A stretch of 64,000 nucleotides of DNA from Enterococcus pallens ATCC BAA-351 (GTDB lineage Bacteria; Bacillota; Bacilli; Lactobacillales; Enterococcaceae): positions 186,001 through 250,000 of the forward strand of contig NZ_ASWD01000001.1 of NCBI RefSeq assembly GCF_000407485.1, in the 5' to 3' direction. The position numbers and the translations under genes were made by a program. The notes beneath the pieces are model-generated. The model ran no database searches and was not told the origin of the DNA. It saw nothing but the letters and a program-made list of their open reading frames with translations. Below, piece by piece: positions 16,485-26,104 of this stretch (positions are counted from its first letter, which is position 1; each line of letters begins with the position of its first letter).

Positions 16485-17990
16485 ATGAGTAATATTACAA
16501 TGAATCATGTGACGTTCGGTTACGATCAATTAGGAACACTTTTGTTTGAGGATGTTCAGTTGATTGTCGATGAACAATGGAAACTGGGATTGGTGGGACG
16601 TAACGGACGAGGAAAGACAACTTTGCTGAGAATGCTGCAGGATCAGCTGCCTTACCAAGGAACGATTAATCATACGATGGATTTTGTTTATTTCCCTTTA
16701 CAGGTCGCTGATCCGACCCAGTTAACCTTTCACGCATTGCAGGAGCAAGGTGAGTTTGAACTCTGGCAATTGGAACGTGAGTTGAACTTGTTAGCGTGTG
16801 ATCCGGATGTTTTATGGCGTCCTTTTTATACCTTATCAGGTGGAGAACAGACGAAGGTGCTGTTAGCTATACTGTTCACGGAAGAGGGACGTTTTCCTTT
16901 GATTGATGAACCCACTAATCATTTAGACAGTTTAGGTCGTAAACAGGTCGCTGATTATTTAAGGAAAAAGAAACAAGGGTATATTTTAGTTAGTCACGAT
17001 CGTCGATTCTTAGATGAAACAGTCGATCATATTTTAGCGATTGAAAAAAGTCAAGTTGTCTTGTATCAAGGAAATTTTTCTACTTATGAAAAACAAAAAG
17101 CGCGCCAGGATGCGTTTGAACAATCGCAAAATCTCAAATTAAAAAAAGAAATTAGTCGTTTGCAAAAAACTGCTCGGGAGAAAGCAGCATGGTCGGCTTC
17201 TCGGGAGACGGATAAGCTGAATAAATCTAAAGGGTTCATCGACACTGAATACCGCCGAGTCAGTCCTGGGGCAATCGGAGCGGACGCGGCACGGATGATG
17301 AAACGCTCCAAGTCCATTTTACAACGAGTGGAAAGTCAAATTAGCGAAAAAGAACAGCTGCTAAAGAACTTTGAAACCATTGAAGGACTTTCAATGAATT
17401 GGCAACCAGGACATCATCGCCGGCTGGTTCAGGTGGAAGATTTACGCTTAGCTTATGGCGAACATTTGCTATTTGAAAAAGTGCGTTTTGAATTGAACCG
17501 TGGGGAGTGTTTGGCAATCACCGGAAAGAACGGCAGTGGAAAAAGTGCGTTGATCCAGGCATTGCTGGGAACCTTTTCGGGGGAGTGTTTTGGAGAAATT
17601 TTTATAGCTCAAGGCTTAACCATCAGTTATGTTCGGCAACAATACGAAGATAATCAAGGGACTTTAGCTGAATTTGCTGTACAAGAAGGCTTGGATTATC
17701 CAATGTTTTTGAATAATCTGCATAAGCTGGGGATGGAGCGCAATGTTTTCGAAAACCGGATTGAACACATGAGTATGGGGCAGCGGAAAAAGGTTGAGTT
17801 GGCAAAATCTCTCTCTCAACCAGCGGATCTTTATTTTTGGGACGAGCCGCTTAATTATTTGGACGTATTTAATCAGCAGCAAATTATTCAATTGTTGTTG
17901 CAGGTTCGTCCGACGATGCTGGTAATCGAACATGATCAGCATTTTATCGAGTCAGTCAGTACAAAAAACTTAAAACTCTCTTCAGAATAA
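16485..17990 (+). CDS. lsa: Lsa-type ABC-F ribosomal protection protein
   Basis: This 501-residue soluble protein has two ABC domains and no membrane segments. Domain 1 has Walker A GRNGRGKT (39-46), LSGGEQ near 118 and LIDEPTNHLD. Domain 2 has GKNGSGKS, MSMGQRKK as signature and FWDEPLNYLD. A charged linker (KKEISRLQKTAREKAAW...) joins them. Length, linker and signature variants match LsaA of E. faecalis (498 residues), which displaces lincosamides, streptogramin A and pleuromutilins from the ribosome. Resistance is inferred, not shown. Expression is likely inducible through the leader ORF and attenuator. The start codon follows a GAGGTG-type site. Confidence 0.88.
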   Translation: MSNITMNHVTFGYDQLGTLLFEDVQLIVDEQWKLGLVGRNGRGKTTLLRMLQDQLPYQGTINHTMDFVYFPLQVADPTQLTFHALQEQGEFELWQLERELNLLACDPDVLWRPFYTLSGGEQTKVLLAILFTEEGRFPLIDEPTNHLDSLGRKQVADYLRKKKQGYILVSHDRRFLDETVDHILAIEKSQVVLYQGNFSTYEKQKARQDAFEQSQNLKLKKEISRLQKTAREKAAWSASRETDKLNKSKGFIDTEYRRVSPGAIGADAARMMKRSKSILQRVESQISEKEQLLKNFETIEGLSMNWQPGHHRRLVQVEDLRLAYGEHLLFEKVRFELNRGECLAITGKNGSGKSALIQALLGTFSGECFGEIFIAQGLTISYVRQQYEDNQGTLAEFAVQEGLDYPMFLNNLHKLGMERNVFENRIEHMSMGQRKKVELAKSLSQPADLYFWDEPLNYLDVFNQQQIIQLLLQVRPTMLVIEHDQHFIESVSTKNLKLSSE

Positions 17991-18003
17991 ATTTGTGATT
18001 GTG

Positions 18004-18037
18004 GAAGTCGTTTCTTAAAGAGACGGCTTCTTTTTTT
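18004..18037 (+). terminator. Terminator of the ABC-F gene
   Basis: GAAGTCGTTTCT pairs with AGAGACGGCTTC (G-U wobbles), followed by T7. Confidence 0.8.
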
Positions 18038-18064
18038 GCTTTAACTGTGAGTTTAACTGGCAGA

Positions 18065-18081
18065 TGTAAGGAATTGTTACG
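18065..18081. promoter_or_regulatory. GlnR/TnrA-like box, distal
   Basis: TGTAAGGAATTGTTACG matches TGTNA-N7-TNACA except for the last base. It starts exactly 105 bp upstream of the perfect box at 18170. Confidence 0.5.
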
Positions 18082-18169
18082 CAGTTTGTTAGAAAATGTG
18101 GTTTTTCTGACAAGCCATGATAGTGAACGTTGCTTCCAAAGAAAGTTTAACAGTTGATTTAATCACATA

Positions 18170-18186
18170 TGTAATAAAACTTAACA
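18170..18186. promoter_or_regulatory. GlnR/TnrA box upstream of ureA
   Basis: TGTAATAAAACTTAACA is a perfect match to TGTNA-N7-TNACA, the established operator of the nitrogen regulators GlnR and TnrA in Firmicutes, with an A/T-rich centre. It overlaps the edge of the -35 of the predicted urease promoter. Confidence 0.72.
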
Positions 18187-18214
18187 TTACATAGCGGCGG
18201 ATACTAGATAAAAT
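18186..18214 (+). promoter_or_regulatory. Predicted urease operon promoter
   Basis: ATTACA (18186-18191), 17 bp, TAAAAT (18209-18214). The -35 is weak, consistent with a regulated promoter. Confidence 0.5.
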
Positions 18215-18240
18215 GAGAATTCAATGATAAACTCATTTTA

Positions 18241-18255
18241 AATTTACAGAATATT
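18241..18255. promoter_or_regulatory. CodY-like box
   Basis: AATTTACAGAATATT matches 13 of 15 bases of the CodY motif AATTTTCWGAAAATT. It lies between the predicted promoter and ureA, where binding would block transcription. Urease control by CodY is known in other Firmicutes; here it is inferred. Confidence 0.5.
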
Positions 18256-18283
18256 TCCAAAATTGTTACCAAGGAGGAACGCA

Positions 18284-18586
18284 ATGAATTTAGTAGCCCG
18301 AGAACAAGAAAAATTAATGATTGTTGTTGCCGCTGATTTGGCTCGACGTAGAAAAGAACGGGGATTGAAACTCAATCATCCAGAAGCTGTTGCCTTAATT
18401 ACGTATGAAGTAATGGAGGGGGCTCGTGACGGGAAGAGTGTTGCTGAGTTGATGACTTATGGAGCCACTATTTTATCGGTAGAGGATGTAATGGAGGGAA
18501 TACCCGAGATGATTCACGATATTCAAGTTGAAGCCACATTTCCAGATGGAACAAAATTAGTCACCGTGCATAATCCGATTCGTTAA
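18284..18586 (+). CDS. ureA: Urease subunit gamma
   Basis: The 100-residue gamma subunit of nickel urease has the family core [38 protein letters not shown]. The ATG at 18284 follows AAGGAGG; an upstream TTG in the same frame lies before that site and is rejected. It forms the (alpha-beta-gamma)3 enzyme with UreB and UreC, hydrolysing urea to ammonia and CO2 in the cytoplasm. It is the first gene of the cluster, downstream of GlnR- and CodY-type boxes. Confidence 0.97.
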   Translation: MNLVAREQEKLMIVVAADLARRRKERGLKLNHPEAVALITYEVMEGARDGKSVAELMTYGATILSVEDVMEGIPEMIHDIQVEATFPDGTKLVTVHNPIR

Positions 18587-18654
18587 GTTGGCTTCTTTTT
18601 ATTAATAATCCAATTCATTTACTACATTCAAAATGCAATTCAAGGAGGAAACAG

Positions 18655-18975
18655 ATGAAACCTGGAGAAATTATTGTCGGTACGGAACCGATTCAATGCA
18701 ATCTTGGCCGTGAGACTAAGCAAATTACAGTAACCAATACAGGGGATCGCCCAGTGCAAATTGGTTCTCATTATCATTTTTTTGAAGTTAACAGTGCTCT
18801 GCGCTTTGATCGGGAGGCCTCATATGGTTTTCGTTTGAATATTCCAGCTGGAGTGGCGGTTCGTTTTGAGCCACAAGATGAAAAGACGGTCGAGCTGGTA
18901 GCTTTAGTTGGTAAACGAGAAGTATATGGTCTGAATGAAAAAACCAATGGGCCATTGGACAAGGAGGCGGACTAA
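18655..18975 (+). CDS. ureB: Urease subunit beta
   Basis: The 106-residue beta subunit starts [16 protein letters not shown] and contains the family strand [20 protein letters not shown] and [14 protein letters not shown]. An AAGGAGG site precedes the ATG. It directly abuts ureC, whose start codon follows its stop with no gap. It is a structural subunit of the urease heterotrimer. Confidence 0.97.
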   Translation: MKPGEIIVGTEPIQCNLGRETKQITVTNTGDRPVQIGSHYHFFEVNSALRFDREASYGFRLNIPAGVAVRFEPQDEKTVELVALVGKREVYGLNEKTNGPLDKEAD

Positions 18976-20688
18976 ATGAGTTTAGAAATCTCACGTAAAC
19001 AATATGCAGAATTATACGGACCGACAGTGGGAGATAAAGTTCGCTTGGCGGATACTGATTTGTTTATTGAAATTGAAAAAGATCACACTACCTACGGAGA
19101 GGAAGTAGTGTTTGGCGGCGGAAAGGTCATTCGTGAAGGGATGGGGATGGATCCGTTAGTTACTCGTGATGGCGGAGCACCTGATTTAGTTATCACCAAT
19201 GCGACGATTGTCGATTATAGTGGAATAATTAAAGCAGATGTGGCCATTAAGGATGGTAAAATTTTAGCCATTGGGAAAGCTGGCAATCCGCTAATTATGG
19301 ATAACATCGATATCCCTATTGGTGCTGCCACAGAGATTCTAGCTGGTGAAAACAAAATTCTAACAGCTGGCGGAATTGATACTCATATTCACTTTATTTC
19401 TCCACAACAAGTGGATTCGGCTTTGCATAATGGTGTGACGACGATGATCGGAGGTGGAACCGGTCCTGCAGAAGGAACCAATGCCACGACAGTTACGCCA
19501 GGTGCTTGGAATCTAGAACGGATGCTGCAAGCTGCTGACGGGTTGCCAGTCAATTTAGGATTTCTTGGAAAAGGACAGGCGGCAATCGAAGCGCCATTAG
19601 CTGAACAAATTGAAGCAGGTGCGATTGGCTTGAAGATTCATGAAGATTGGGGTACCACCTTCTCTGCGATTCAGCATTCTTTAGAGGTAGCTGACAAATA
19701 CGATGTTCAAGTGGCAATTCACACCGATACGCTAAACGAAACCGGTTTTGTAGAACGAACGATTGAAGCCTTTGGTGATCGGGTCATTCACACCTACCAC
19801 ACAGAAGGAGCAGGCGGGGGACATGCGCCGGACATCATTAAGATTGCCGGTCAACCCAATGTGCTGCCATCTTCCACCAATCCTACAATGCCTTACACTG
19901 TTAACACAGTAGACGAGCATTTAGATATGTTGATGGTTTGTCATCATTTGAATCCGGATATTCCTGAGGATTTGGCCTTTGCCGATTCGCGGATTCGTAA
20001 AGAAACGATTGCTGCTGAAGATGTACTGCATGACATGGGGATTTTCAGTATGATGAGCTCAGATTCTCAGGCGATGGGGCGAGTCGGTGAAGTGGTGACA
20101 CGGACTTGGCAAACCGCTGACAAAATGAAAAAACAGCGGGGACCACTGGCAGAAGATGAGCAAGGCAATGATAATTTCCGAGTGAAACGTTACATTGCCA
20201 AATACACAATCAATCCAGCAATTACTCATGGAATTGCGGAGTATGTTGGCTCAATCGAAGTAGGTAAAATTGCCGATTTAGTGTTGTGGGATCCAGCATT
20301 CTTCGGAGTGAAACCAAGCAAAATCTTGAAAAACGGGATGATTACAGTCGCTCAAATGGGCGATCCTAACGCATCCATTCCAACACCACAGCCAGTTTTC
20401 TATCGGGAAATGTTTGGCAGCATAGGTACAGCTTTAGAGAAAAGCTCCTTTACCTTTGTCTCTCAAGCAGCACAAGACAAGAATGTCAAAGAAAGATATC
20501 AACTTAAAAAAGACACTCTGCCAGTTAAAGGTGTTCGCAAATTAACGAAAAAAGACATGAAATTCAATGGTGAAACACCGGAAATTACCGTTGATCCGCA
20601 AACCTATGAAGTAACAGTGGATGGACAAATGGTAACCAGTGAAGCAGCAGAAGTCTTACCATTAGCCCAAAAATATTTCCTATTCTAA
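18976..20688 (+). CDS. ureC: Urease subunit alpha (catalytic)
   Basis: This 570-residue catalytic subunit carries all active-site residues in place. HIH (His137/His139) lies in [11 protein letters not shown]; the carbamylated bridging Lys220 in GLKIHEDWG, next to His222; further metal-site His lie in [10 protein letters not shown] and GGGHAPD; the mobile flap Cys-His-His in MVCHHLN; and the Asp ligand in [11 protein letters not shown]. Numbering agrees with the Sporosarcina enzyme (Lys220). It uses a dinuclear nickel centre built by UreDEFG. An AAGGAGG site sits at the end of ureB. It appears fully functional. Confidence 0.98.
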   Translation: MSLEISRKQYAELYGPTVGDKVRLADTDLFIEIEKDHTTYGEEVVFGGGKVIREGMGMDPLVTRDGGAPDLVITNATIVDYSGIIKADVAIKDGKILAIGKAGNPLIMDNIDIPIGAATEILAGENKILTAGGIDTHIHFISPQQVDSALHNGVTTMIGGGTGPAEGTNATTVTPGAWNLERMLQAADGLPVNLGFLGKGQAAIEAPLAEQIEAGAIGLKIHEDWGTTFSAIQHSLEVADKYDVQVAIHTDTLNETGFVERTIEAFGDRVIHTYHTEGAGGGHAPDIIKIAGQPNVLPSSTNPTMPYTVNTVDEHLDMLMVCHHLNPDIPEDLAFADSRIRKETIAAEDVLHDMGIFSMMSSDSQAMGRVGEVVTRTWQTADKMKKQRGPLAEDEQGNDNFRVKRYIAKYTINPAITHGIAEYVGSIEVGKIADLVLWDPAFFGVKPSKILKNGMITVAQMGDPNASIPTPQPVFYREMFGSIGTALEKSSFTFVSQAAQDKNVKERYQLKKDTLPVKGVRKLTKKDMKFNGETPEITVDPQTYEVTVDGQMVTSEAAEVLPLAQKYFLF

Positions 20689-20699
20689 GGAGTGATTTA

Positions 20700-21152
20700 A
20701 TGATCGTAAAAGAAATCATCGGCAATATTAATAGCTACCCCGCAGCAGAAAATAAAACCCAAGATTGGGTGTCAATAGAAAATGAGGCCCTGGCAAAACG
20801 AGTACACCATCTAAACACTGCTAAAAATGGAGAGATTAGTGTTCGTCTATCTCCAGGCAAGCATTTACATGTGGGGGATATTCTGGCAGAGACAGACGAT
20901 ACCTTGGTGATAGTGGATGTATTACCTGAGGATGTGCTAGTCATCAAGCCAACTTCAATTCATGAAATGGGCGTGATTGCTCATGAACTAGGAAACCGTC
21001 ATTTGCCTGCGCAGTTTATCGACGACACGATGGTGGTGCAATATGATTATTTGATTGAGCATTTGCTGGGGCACAAGGAAGTTTCCTTTGAGCGCAAGCA
21101 GATAAAAATGCCTCATCCGTTTCGTCATATAGGACATAGCCATGATCACTAA
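20700..21152 (+). CDS. ureE: Urease accessory protein UreE (nickel metallochaperone)
   Basis: This 150-residue protein has the UreE two-domain layout: an N-terminal beta peptide-binding domain (RLSPGKHLHVGDIL...) and a metal-binding domain with AHELGNRHLPAQF (the conserved His of the GNRH motif). It ends in a short His-rich tail HIGHSHDH. It delivers Ni2+ to the urease activation complex. The stop overlaps ureF by 11 bases. An AAGGAG site lies after ureC. Confidence 0.95.
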   Translation: MIVKEIIGNINSYPAAENKTQDWVSIENEALAKRVHHLNTAKNGEISVRLSPGKHLHVGDILAETDDTLVIVDVLPEDVLVIKPTSIHEMGVIAHELGNRHLPAQFIDDTMVVQYDYLIEHLLGHKEVSFERKQIKMPHPFRHIGHSHDH

Positions 21153-21825
21153 TCTATTTTTATTTCAGATGAATGATTCTAATTTTCCCATTGGGTCATT
21201 TAGTCATTCCTATGGCTTTGAAACTTATCTGCATCAGGAACGAATTAAAGATGCTGAGGCCTTCGAAGCCTGGTTAAGGCAGTTTCTCACTCATCAGGTT
21301 CTTTCTACTGATGGATTAGCTATTCGTAAATCTTTTGAAGCTTTAGAGCGAGAGAGTCTTACGGATGTTCTGGAAATCAATCGTGAGCTGAATTCGTTGC
21401 TTCTACCTAGCGAAATGCGTCAAGCCAATAAAAAGATGGGGCAGCAGTTTTTAAACATTGGAAACAGCTTGATGGAAGAGGCCTTGTTAAACAATTACCA
21501 GCTGCAGCTGAAGGAGCAGCAGCTGGCCCCACATCCGGCGATTGTATTTGGCTTGTTAGCCTACTGTTCGCAGGCTGATGTAACTGAAACGTTGTCGGTC
21601 TATTTGCTGAACACGACGATTGCCATGGTCCAAAATGCGGTAAGAGGAGTGCCCATCGGCCAGGTAGCTGGACAAAAAATTATCTATAGGCTGTCGCAGG
21701 AAATTCCCCAAATGACAGAAAATATCTGTAACCTGTCAAATGATCATTTTGGCGCGACAGCCCCCGGTATTGAAATTGCTCAAATGCAGCATGAATTTTT
21801 ATTTGCTCGCAATTTCATGTCGTAG
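21142..21825 (+). CDS. ureF: Urease accessory protein UreF
   Basis: This 227-residue all-helical protein has the UreF signature [20 protein letters not shown] near the N-terminus and VPIGQVAGQ near residue 170. UreF acts with UreD and UreG in the GTP-dependent activation complex that loads nickel into UreC. The start lies within the end of ureE, which implies translational coupling. Confidence 0.95.
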   Translation: MITNLFLFQMNDSNFPIGSFSHSYGFETYLHQERIKDAEAFEAWLRQFLTHQVLSTDGLAIRKSFEALERESLTDVLEINRELNSLLLPSEMRQANKKMGQQFLNIGNSLMEEALLNNYQLQLKEQQLAPHPAIVFGLLAYCSQADVTETLSVYLLNTTIAMVQNAVRGVPIGQVAGQKIIYRLSQEIPQMTENICNLSNDHFGATAPGIEIAQMQHEFLFARNFMS

Positions 21826-21845
21826 AAAACTTTAGGAGGATCTCA

Positions 21846-22451
21846 ATGGATACAATCAAAATAGGAGTGGGCGGACCAGTTGGTGCTGGAAAAACCTTTC
21901 TCATTGAACAAATTGTGCGCAAGCTGCAGGATGAGGTGGAAATGGCGGTTGTCACCAACGATATTTATACGAAAGAAGATGCAAAATACTTAATTAACAT
22001 GGGTATTCTTGATCCAGCTAGGATAATCGGTGTTGAAACGGGTGGATGTCCTCATACGGCTATTCGTGAGGACACCTCAATGAATACAGCGGCGATTGAA
22101 GAACTGGAGGAGCGATTTCCAGCTTTGGAGGTTATTTTCGTGGAAAGTGGCGGCGATAATTTGGCAGCCACATTTAGTCCAGAATTAGTGGATCTGTCGA
22201 TTTACATTATTGACGTGGCCCAGGGAGAAAAAATACCTCGTAAAGGCGGTCAAGGGATGATTAAGTCCGATCTATTTGTCATAAATAAAATTGATTTAGC
22301 TCCATTTGTACATGCGGATTTATCCATTATGGCTAGTGATGCCAAACAATATCGGTTAGAAAAACCAACTATTTTTACTAACTTACAAGATGGTACAGGA
22401 CTTGATGAAGTAGTTGCTTGGGTGAAAAAGCATGCCTTTATTGGAGTTTAG
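21846..22451 (+). CDS. ureG: Urease accessory GTPase UreG
   Basis: This 201-residue SIMIBI-class GTPase has the P-loop [11 protein letters not shown] (8-18), the metal-binding Cys-Pro-His in [19 protein letters not shown], and the guanine-specificity motif NKID. It hydrolyses GTP to drive nickel transfer from UreE to the apo-urease complex. TTTAGGAGG precedes the ATG. Confidence 0.97.
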   Translation: MDTIKIGVGGPVGAGKTFLIEQIVRKLQDEVEMAVVTNDIYTKEDAKYLINMGILDPARIIGVETGGCPHTAIREDTSMNTAAIEELEERFPALEVIFVESGGDNLAATFSPELVDLSIYIIDVAQGEKIPRKGGQGMIKSDLFVINKIDLAPFVHADLSIMASDAKQYRLEKPTIFTNLQDGTGLDEVVAWVKKHAFIGV

Positions 22452-22453
22452 CT

Positions 22454-23278
22454 ATGGAAACAATGACAGGAACTTTAGAGCTAGCGGTAAAACAGCGGGA
22501 TGACCGCACAGTACCGGGACATATTTTTTATCAAGGGGCGTTGAAGGTCATGCGCCCGCAATACTTAGACGACAGTGGTCAGGTGACTTATTTTATTTTG
22601 AATCCTGGTGGCGGTTATTTGGATGGTGATCGGTATGCATTGACGGTAGATGTTTCTTCAGAGGCAAGTTTATATTTGACGACACAATCTGCTACCAAGG
22701 TTTATCAGACACCCAAGGATCAAGTGAGGCAGATTAATCACATTACAATAGGACCAAGAGGTGAATGTATCAATCTGCCAGATCCTATTATTCCTTATGA
22801 AAATAGTATTTATTATCAGGAACAGAACATTTATTTGGCAGCTGATGCTCGTTATTTTGCTTCGGAAATTGTTACGCCGGGCTGGGATTCATCGGAGCGA
22901 GGCTTTACTTATCGAGAGGTCAATTTATTAACGAGAATCTATTTGGAAAAACGATTAGTAATGATGGATCGAATGCTGTTGCAGCCGCAGCAGCAAAATT
23001 TGGCAGGTGCTGGCATGTTGGAAGGCTTTAAAAAAGTGGCTTCATTGCTGGTGGTCCATCCAGAAATTAATGAAGATTACGTTATTCAGCTGCATAAAGA
23101 ACTACAAAAAGCTTATCCTGATCTGCAGGTTGGACTGTCACAGTTACCGATTAACGGATATAGTCTGAGGGCTTTAGGAAATGATACGCAGGAATTAGAG
23201 CAATTAATTCAGAAGTGCTACCAGCATTATAATGTGGCTTTTAGTCAAAATAGACTGCTGCATACACGGAAGTATTAG
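22454..23278 (+). CDS. ureD: Urease accessory protein UreD
   Basis: This 274-residue scaffold protein has the UreD blocks YFILNPGGGYLDGDRY, LTTQSATKVYQTP and LPDPIIPYENSIYYQ near residues 48-118. The start at 22454 is preferred over an in-frame ATG at 22418 inside ureG because the protein family begins near METMTGTLEL. It tunnels nickel to UreC together with UreF and UreG. Gene order ABCEFGD is that of streptococcal urease clusters. Confidence 0.94.
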   Translation: METMTGTLELAVKQRDDRTVPGHIFYQGALKVMRPQYLDDSGQVTYFILNPGGGYLDGDRYALTVDVSSEASLYLTTQSATKVYQTPKDQVRQINHITIGPRGECINLPDPIIPYENSIYYQEQNIYLAADARYFASEIVTPGWDSSERGFTYREVNLLTRIYLEKRLVMMDRMLLQPQQQNLAGAGMLEGFKKVASLLVVHPEINEDYVIQLHKELQKAYPDLQVGLSQLPINGYSLRALGNDTQELEQLIQKCYQHYNVAFSQNRLLHTRKY

Positions 23279-23291
23279 GAGGGATTTGAGG

Positions 23292-24206
23292 ATGGAAATG
23301 ACCGAAGAAACGAAAACTACATGGTTAAAGGGCATTTTACCCAGTTTTTCCCAAGTGATGCTAATTGAGCATCCAATTAGTGGTGCCATGATTTTCTTAG
23401 CACTAGTAGTAGCGGATTTGCAGTTGGCAGCCTTGGCTTTGTGCGGATGCTTAGTCGCTAATGTGACTGCTCATTTACTTAAAGTTGATCAAGCTCAGAT
23501 CGAAAGCGGCTTGATGGGATTTAGTCCGGTTTTAATAGGAATAGCCGCAGGCACCTTTGTAGGAGGAGTGGCAGCTTGGCCAATTACTTTAATCGGCAGT
23601 GCTCTCTGTATTTTTGCGACTTTAGTCATTAATTACTTATTTGGGCAGCAGGGACTGCCTGGCTTAACCTTCCCCTTTATTTTAATCACTTGGTTTTTCC
23701 TGCTGCTTAGCTTCAGTAGCCGTTGGATAACTACCAGTCGTATTGCACAATTGCCACAGGCCATTTCTAGTGAAGGGTCGCTGATCTTTCCTGATATTTT
23801 TATCAAGGGTGTCGGAGAGATTTTCCTGTTAAATAATGGCATCAGTTCCTTATTAATTTTAACGGCCATTTTTATTGCCAATGTTCGCTGGGGAGCTTTG
23901 ACAATTGGAGCCATTGTTCTTAGTTTAGCTGGAGCGTATCTTCTAGGTGGTAACCTGGATACATTATCTTTAGGTTTATACAGTTATAATAGTATTTTGA
24001 CATTTTTAGCTTTGGATTTATTTTTAGTCAAACAAAACTCGCGAGTAACTAGTGTGCTGTTTCTGACTGGCGGAGTTATAACCGTTTGTCTTGATTTCGC
24101 TTTACCAGCGGTATTGGGTGTTTTCGGTTTGCCGGTCTTAACGTTCTCATTTGTAATAGCTGTCTGGTTTATTTTAATTGTTGAAAAATTGTTGGTAAGG
24201 AAGTGA
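23292..24206 (+). CDS. Urea transporter (UT family)
   Basis: This 304-residue protein has about ten hydrophobic segments and the UT-type repeat GLMGFSPVLIGIAAGTF in the first half, matched by LGLYSYNSILTFLALDLF in the second. These are the two pseudo-symmetric urea-selectivity halves. It would supply urea to the cytosolic urease. The start at 23292 follows AGGAGGG; an upstream in-frame start at 23232 lies in ureD and is rejected. Streptococcal urease operons carry the unrelated UreI channel at the front instead. Confidence 0.88.
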   Translation: MEMTEETKTTWLKGILPSFSQVMLIEHPISGAMIFLALVVADLQLAALALCGCLVANVTAHLLKVDQAQIESGLMGFSPVLIGIAAGTFVGGVAAWPITLIGSALCIFATLVINYLFGQQGLPGLTFPFILITWFFLLLSFSSRWITTSRIAQLPQAISSEGSLIFPDIFIKGVGEIFLLNNGISSLLILTAIFIANVRWGALTIGAIVLSLAGAYLLGGNLDTLSLGLYSYNSILTFLALDLFLVKQNSRVTSVLFLTGGVITVCLDFALPAVLGVFGLPVLTFSFVIAVWFILIVEKLLVRK

Positions 24207-25295
24207 GTGTTGATGCTCCATCGTTTTGATATTCCTCGCTCTGTTGCTTGGTTTAAAGCCGGTATTCGTCGCCGCCCACGGTTAAAACCTTTACTGCTGG
24301 TGCTCGCTTTTTTTGCTATCACTTCAATGATCCTGGCTACAGGCTTGGGTGCAGTCAATGTACCAGCCAACGTTACTTTAGATGTCGTTCTTAATCGTCT
24401 AACTAGAGGACTGCACCCAGCCAGTGGTACATTGCTGCAGCAAAATATCATTTGGAATCTAAGACTTCCGCGAGTCTTGCTGGGCTTTGTCGTGGGGGCA
24501 GCGTTAGCAATTGCGGGGGTTGCCATGCAGGCATTGGTTCGTAATCAGTTGGCTGATCCTTTTTTGCTGGGAGTATCCTCGGGGGCAGAGTTGTTTGGAA
24601 CGTTAGGGATGCTTTTTGGGGTGTTCGGTTTTCTAGGCAGCTACTCTTTATCCTTATCAGCATTTTTAGGTGCAGCATTTTCTTTACTACTAGTGTATAC
24701 ATTAAGCCGTGTTCAAAATAAGCTGGTGATTACGCAATTGCTGCTTTCTGGAGTGGTGGTGGCTATGATTTTTCAAGGAATCACAAAAGTAATCGTTTTG
24801 AGCGCTCCGAATGCGTTAGGTCTTCACAATGCTGAATTTTGGATGTCAGGCAGCTTAGCCAATACGAAATGGAGTTTTCTAGGTCTGCCTACCATAATGA
24901 TGCTAGGTTGTGGTACGTTCTTAACTTTAAATTACCGTTTATTGAATTTGATGGTAATGGGAGAGGAAACCGCTGCAACGCTAGGAATTTCAGTAAGAAT
25001 GTTTCAAAAAATGCTGTTAATTGTTACCTCGCTTTTAGCAGGGACAACCATTGCTGTAAGTGGAACGATTGGCTTTATTGGTTTGATTTGTCCTCATTTT
25101 GCTCGATTGCTAGTCGGCGGTGATCATCGTAAGGTATTACCAGTGGCTAGTTTGATTGGTGGAATTTTGGTGGTATGGACAGATGTTTTGGCTCGGACCG
25201 TGTTGGCACCAGAAGAATTGCCGCTGGGCATTTTAACCTCAATTTTAGGAGGACCTTTTTTCATTTTACTGTTGAAGAGGAATCGAAAACACTAG
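24207..25295 (+). CDS. FecCD-type ABC transporter permease (proposed nickel importer)
   Basis: This 362-residue protein of the BtuC/FecCD family has about nine to ten membrane segments. Family motifs: LPRVLLGFVVGAALAIAGVAMQALVRNQLADPFLLGVSSGAELFG near 88-132, GEETAATLGIS for ATPase coupling, and GTIGFIGLICPHFARLLVGGDHRKVLP near the end. The family moves iron-siderophores, haem, cobalamin or metals. Placement inside the urease operon, directly after the urea transporter, suggests nickel or a nickel chelate. Substrate is inferred from context only. Confidence 0.88.
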   Translation: MLMLHRFDIPRSVAWFKAGIRRRPRLKPLLLVLAFFAITSMILATGLGAVNVPANVTLDVVLNRLTRGLHPASGTLLQQNIIWNLRLPRVLLGFVVGAALAIAGVAMQALVRNQLADPFLLGVSSGAELFGTLGMLFGVFGFLGSYSLSLSAFLGAAFSLLLVYTLSRVQNKLVITQLLLSGVVVAMIFQGITKVIVLSAPNALGLHNAEFWMSGSLANTKWSFLGLPTIMMLGCGTFLTLNYRLLNLMVMGEETAATLGISVRMFQKMLLIVTSLLAGTTIAVSGTIGFIGLICPHFARLLVGGDHRKVLPVASLIGGILVVWTDVLARTVLAPEELPLGILTSILGGPFFILLLKRNRKH

Positions 25296-25304
25296 GAGGC
25301 TGCG

Positions 25305-26093
25305 ATGGAATTACATGTTAAAAACTTGCACTGTAGCTATGAGAAACAAACTGTAGTAAGCAATTTATCTTTGGAGGCGCATCATCAACAGTTTGTAGGG
25401 ATCATTGGACCGAACGGTAGTGGGAAGTCAACGTTGCTGAAGACCATCTATCGTGCTTTAAAGCCAGACAGTGGGGAAATTCATCTCGATGATCGGCCTT
25501 TAAAGGTCATGTCGTACAAAGAAAGTGCTCAGAAAATGGCAGCTGTCGGACAGGAAAATGATTTGCCCTTTGATTTTCGAGTGGAGGAAATTGTTCAAAT
25601 GGGACGCTATCCTGCGAAAAAATTCTTTGACAACGAAACAGCCGAAGATGCACAGCTAGTAGCCAAAGCTTTGGAACAGTTAGGCATTACTCATCTAGCT
25701 CAACGGAATTTCCAGCATTTATCAGGCGGAGAGAAGCAGCGTGCGTTGATTGCGCGTGCTTTGGCCCAGAATACTGATTTGCTGATATTAGACGAACCGA
25801 CAAACCATTTAGATATTCATTATCAGCTGGAGATTTTTGAATTGTTAAATCGGTTGCCGTTGACGGTAGTTTCGGCCATACATGATTTGAATATTGCCGC
25901 TATGTATTGTGATTATTTGTATGTGATGGAGGCAGGAGAAATTCTGGAAAGTGGTACACCTGCTGAAGTGATAACGCAAAAAATGCTCTATGAGGTTTTT
26001 CAAGTCAATGCTGAGATTCAACTACATCCGGTTATACAACGGCCAATAATTACTTATTTACCAAAAAATTACCTGCTGGCAGGTCAGATATAA
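25305..26093 (+). CDS. ABC transporter ATP-binding protein (FecE/BtuD type)
   Basis: This 262-residue ATPase has Walker A GPNGSGKST near 35-43, signature LSGGEKQR, Walker B LLILDEPTNHLDI and a switch His in SAIHDLN. These are of the FecE/BtuD subfamily, consistent with the permease upstream and the binding lipoprotein downstream. A CTAGGAGG site precedes the ATG and only 9 bp separate it from the permease. It powers the proposed nickel uptake. Confidence 0.92.
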   Translation: MELHVKNLHCSYEKQTVVSNLSLEAHHQQFVGIIGPNGSGKSTLLKTIYRALKPDSGEIHLDDRPLKVMSYKESAQKMAAVGQENDLPFDFRVEEIVQMGRYPAKKFFDNETAEDAQLVAKALEQLGITHLAQRNFQHLSGGEKQRALIARALAQNTDLLILDEPTNHLDIHYQLEIFELLNRLPLTVVSAIHDLNIAAMYCDYLYVMEAGEILESGTPAEVITQKMLYEVFQVNAEIQLHPVIQRPIITYLPKNYLLAGQI

Positions 26094-26104
26094 GGAGGAA
26101 TTTT

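Noticed and set aside
23984-24526. A 180-codon minus-strand frame in the urea transporter/permease region
   Set aside because: It is antisense to two well-supported membrane protein genes; the Lys/Thr/Pro-rich translation is the usual reverse complement of hydrophobic codons.
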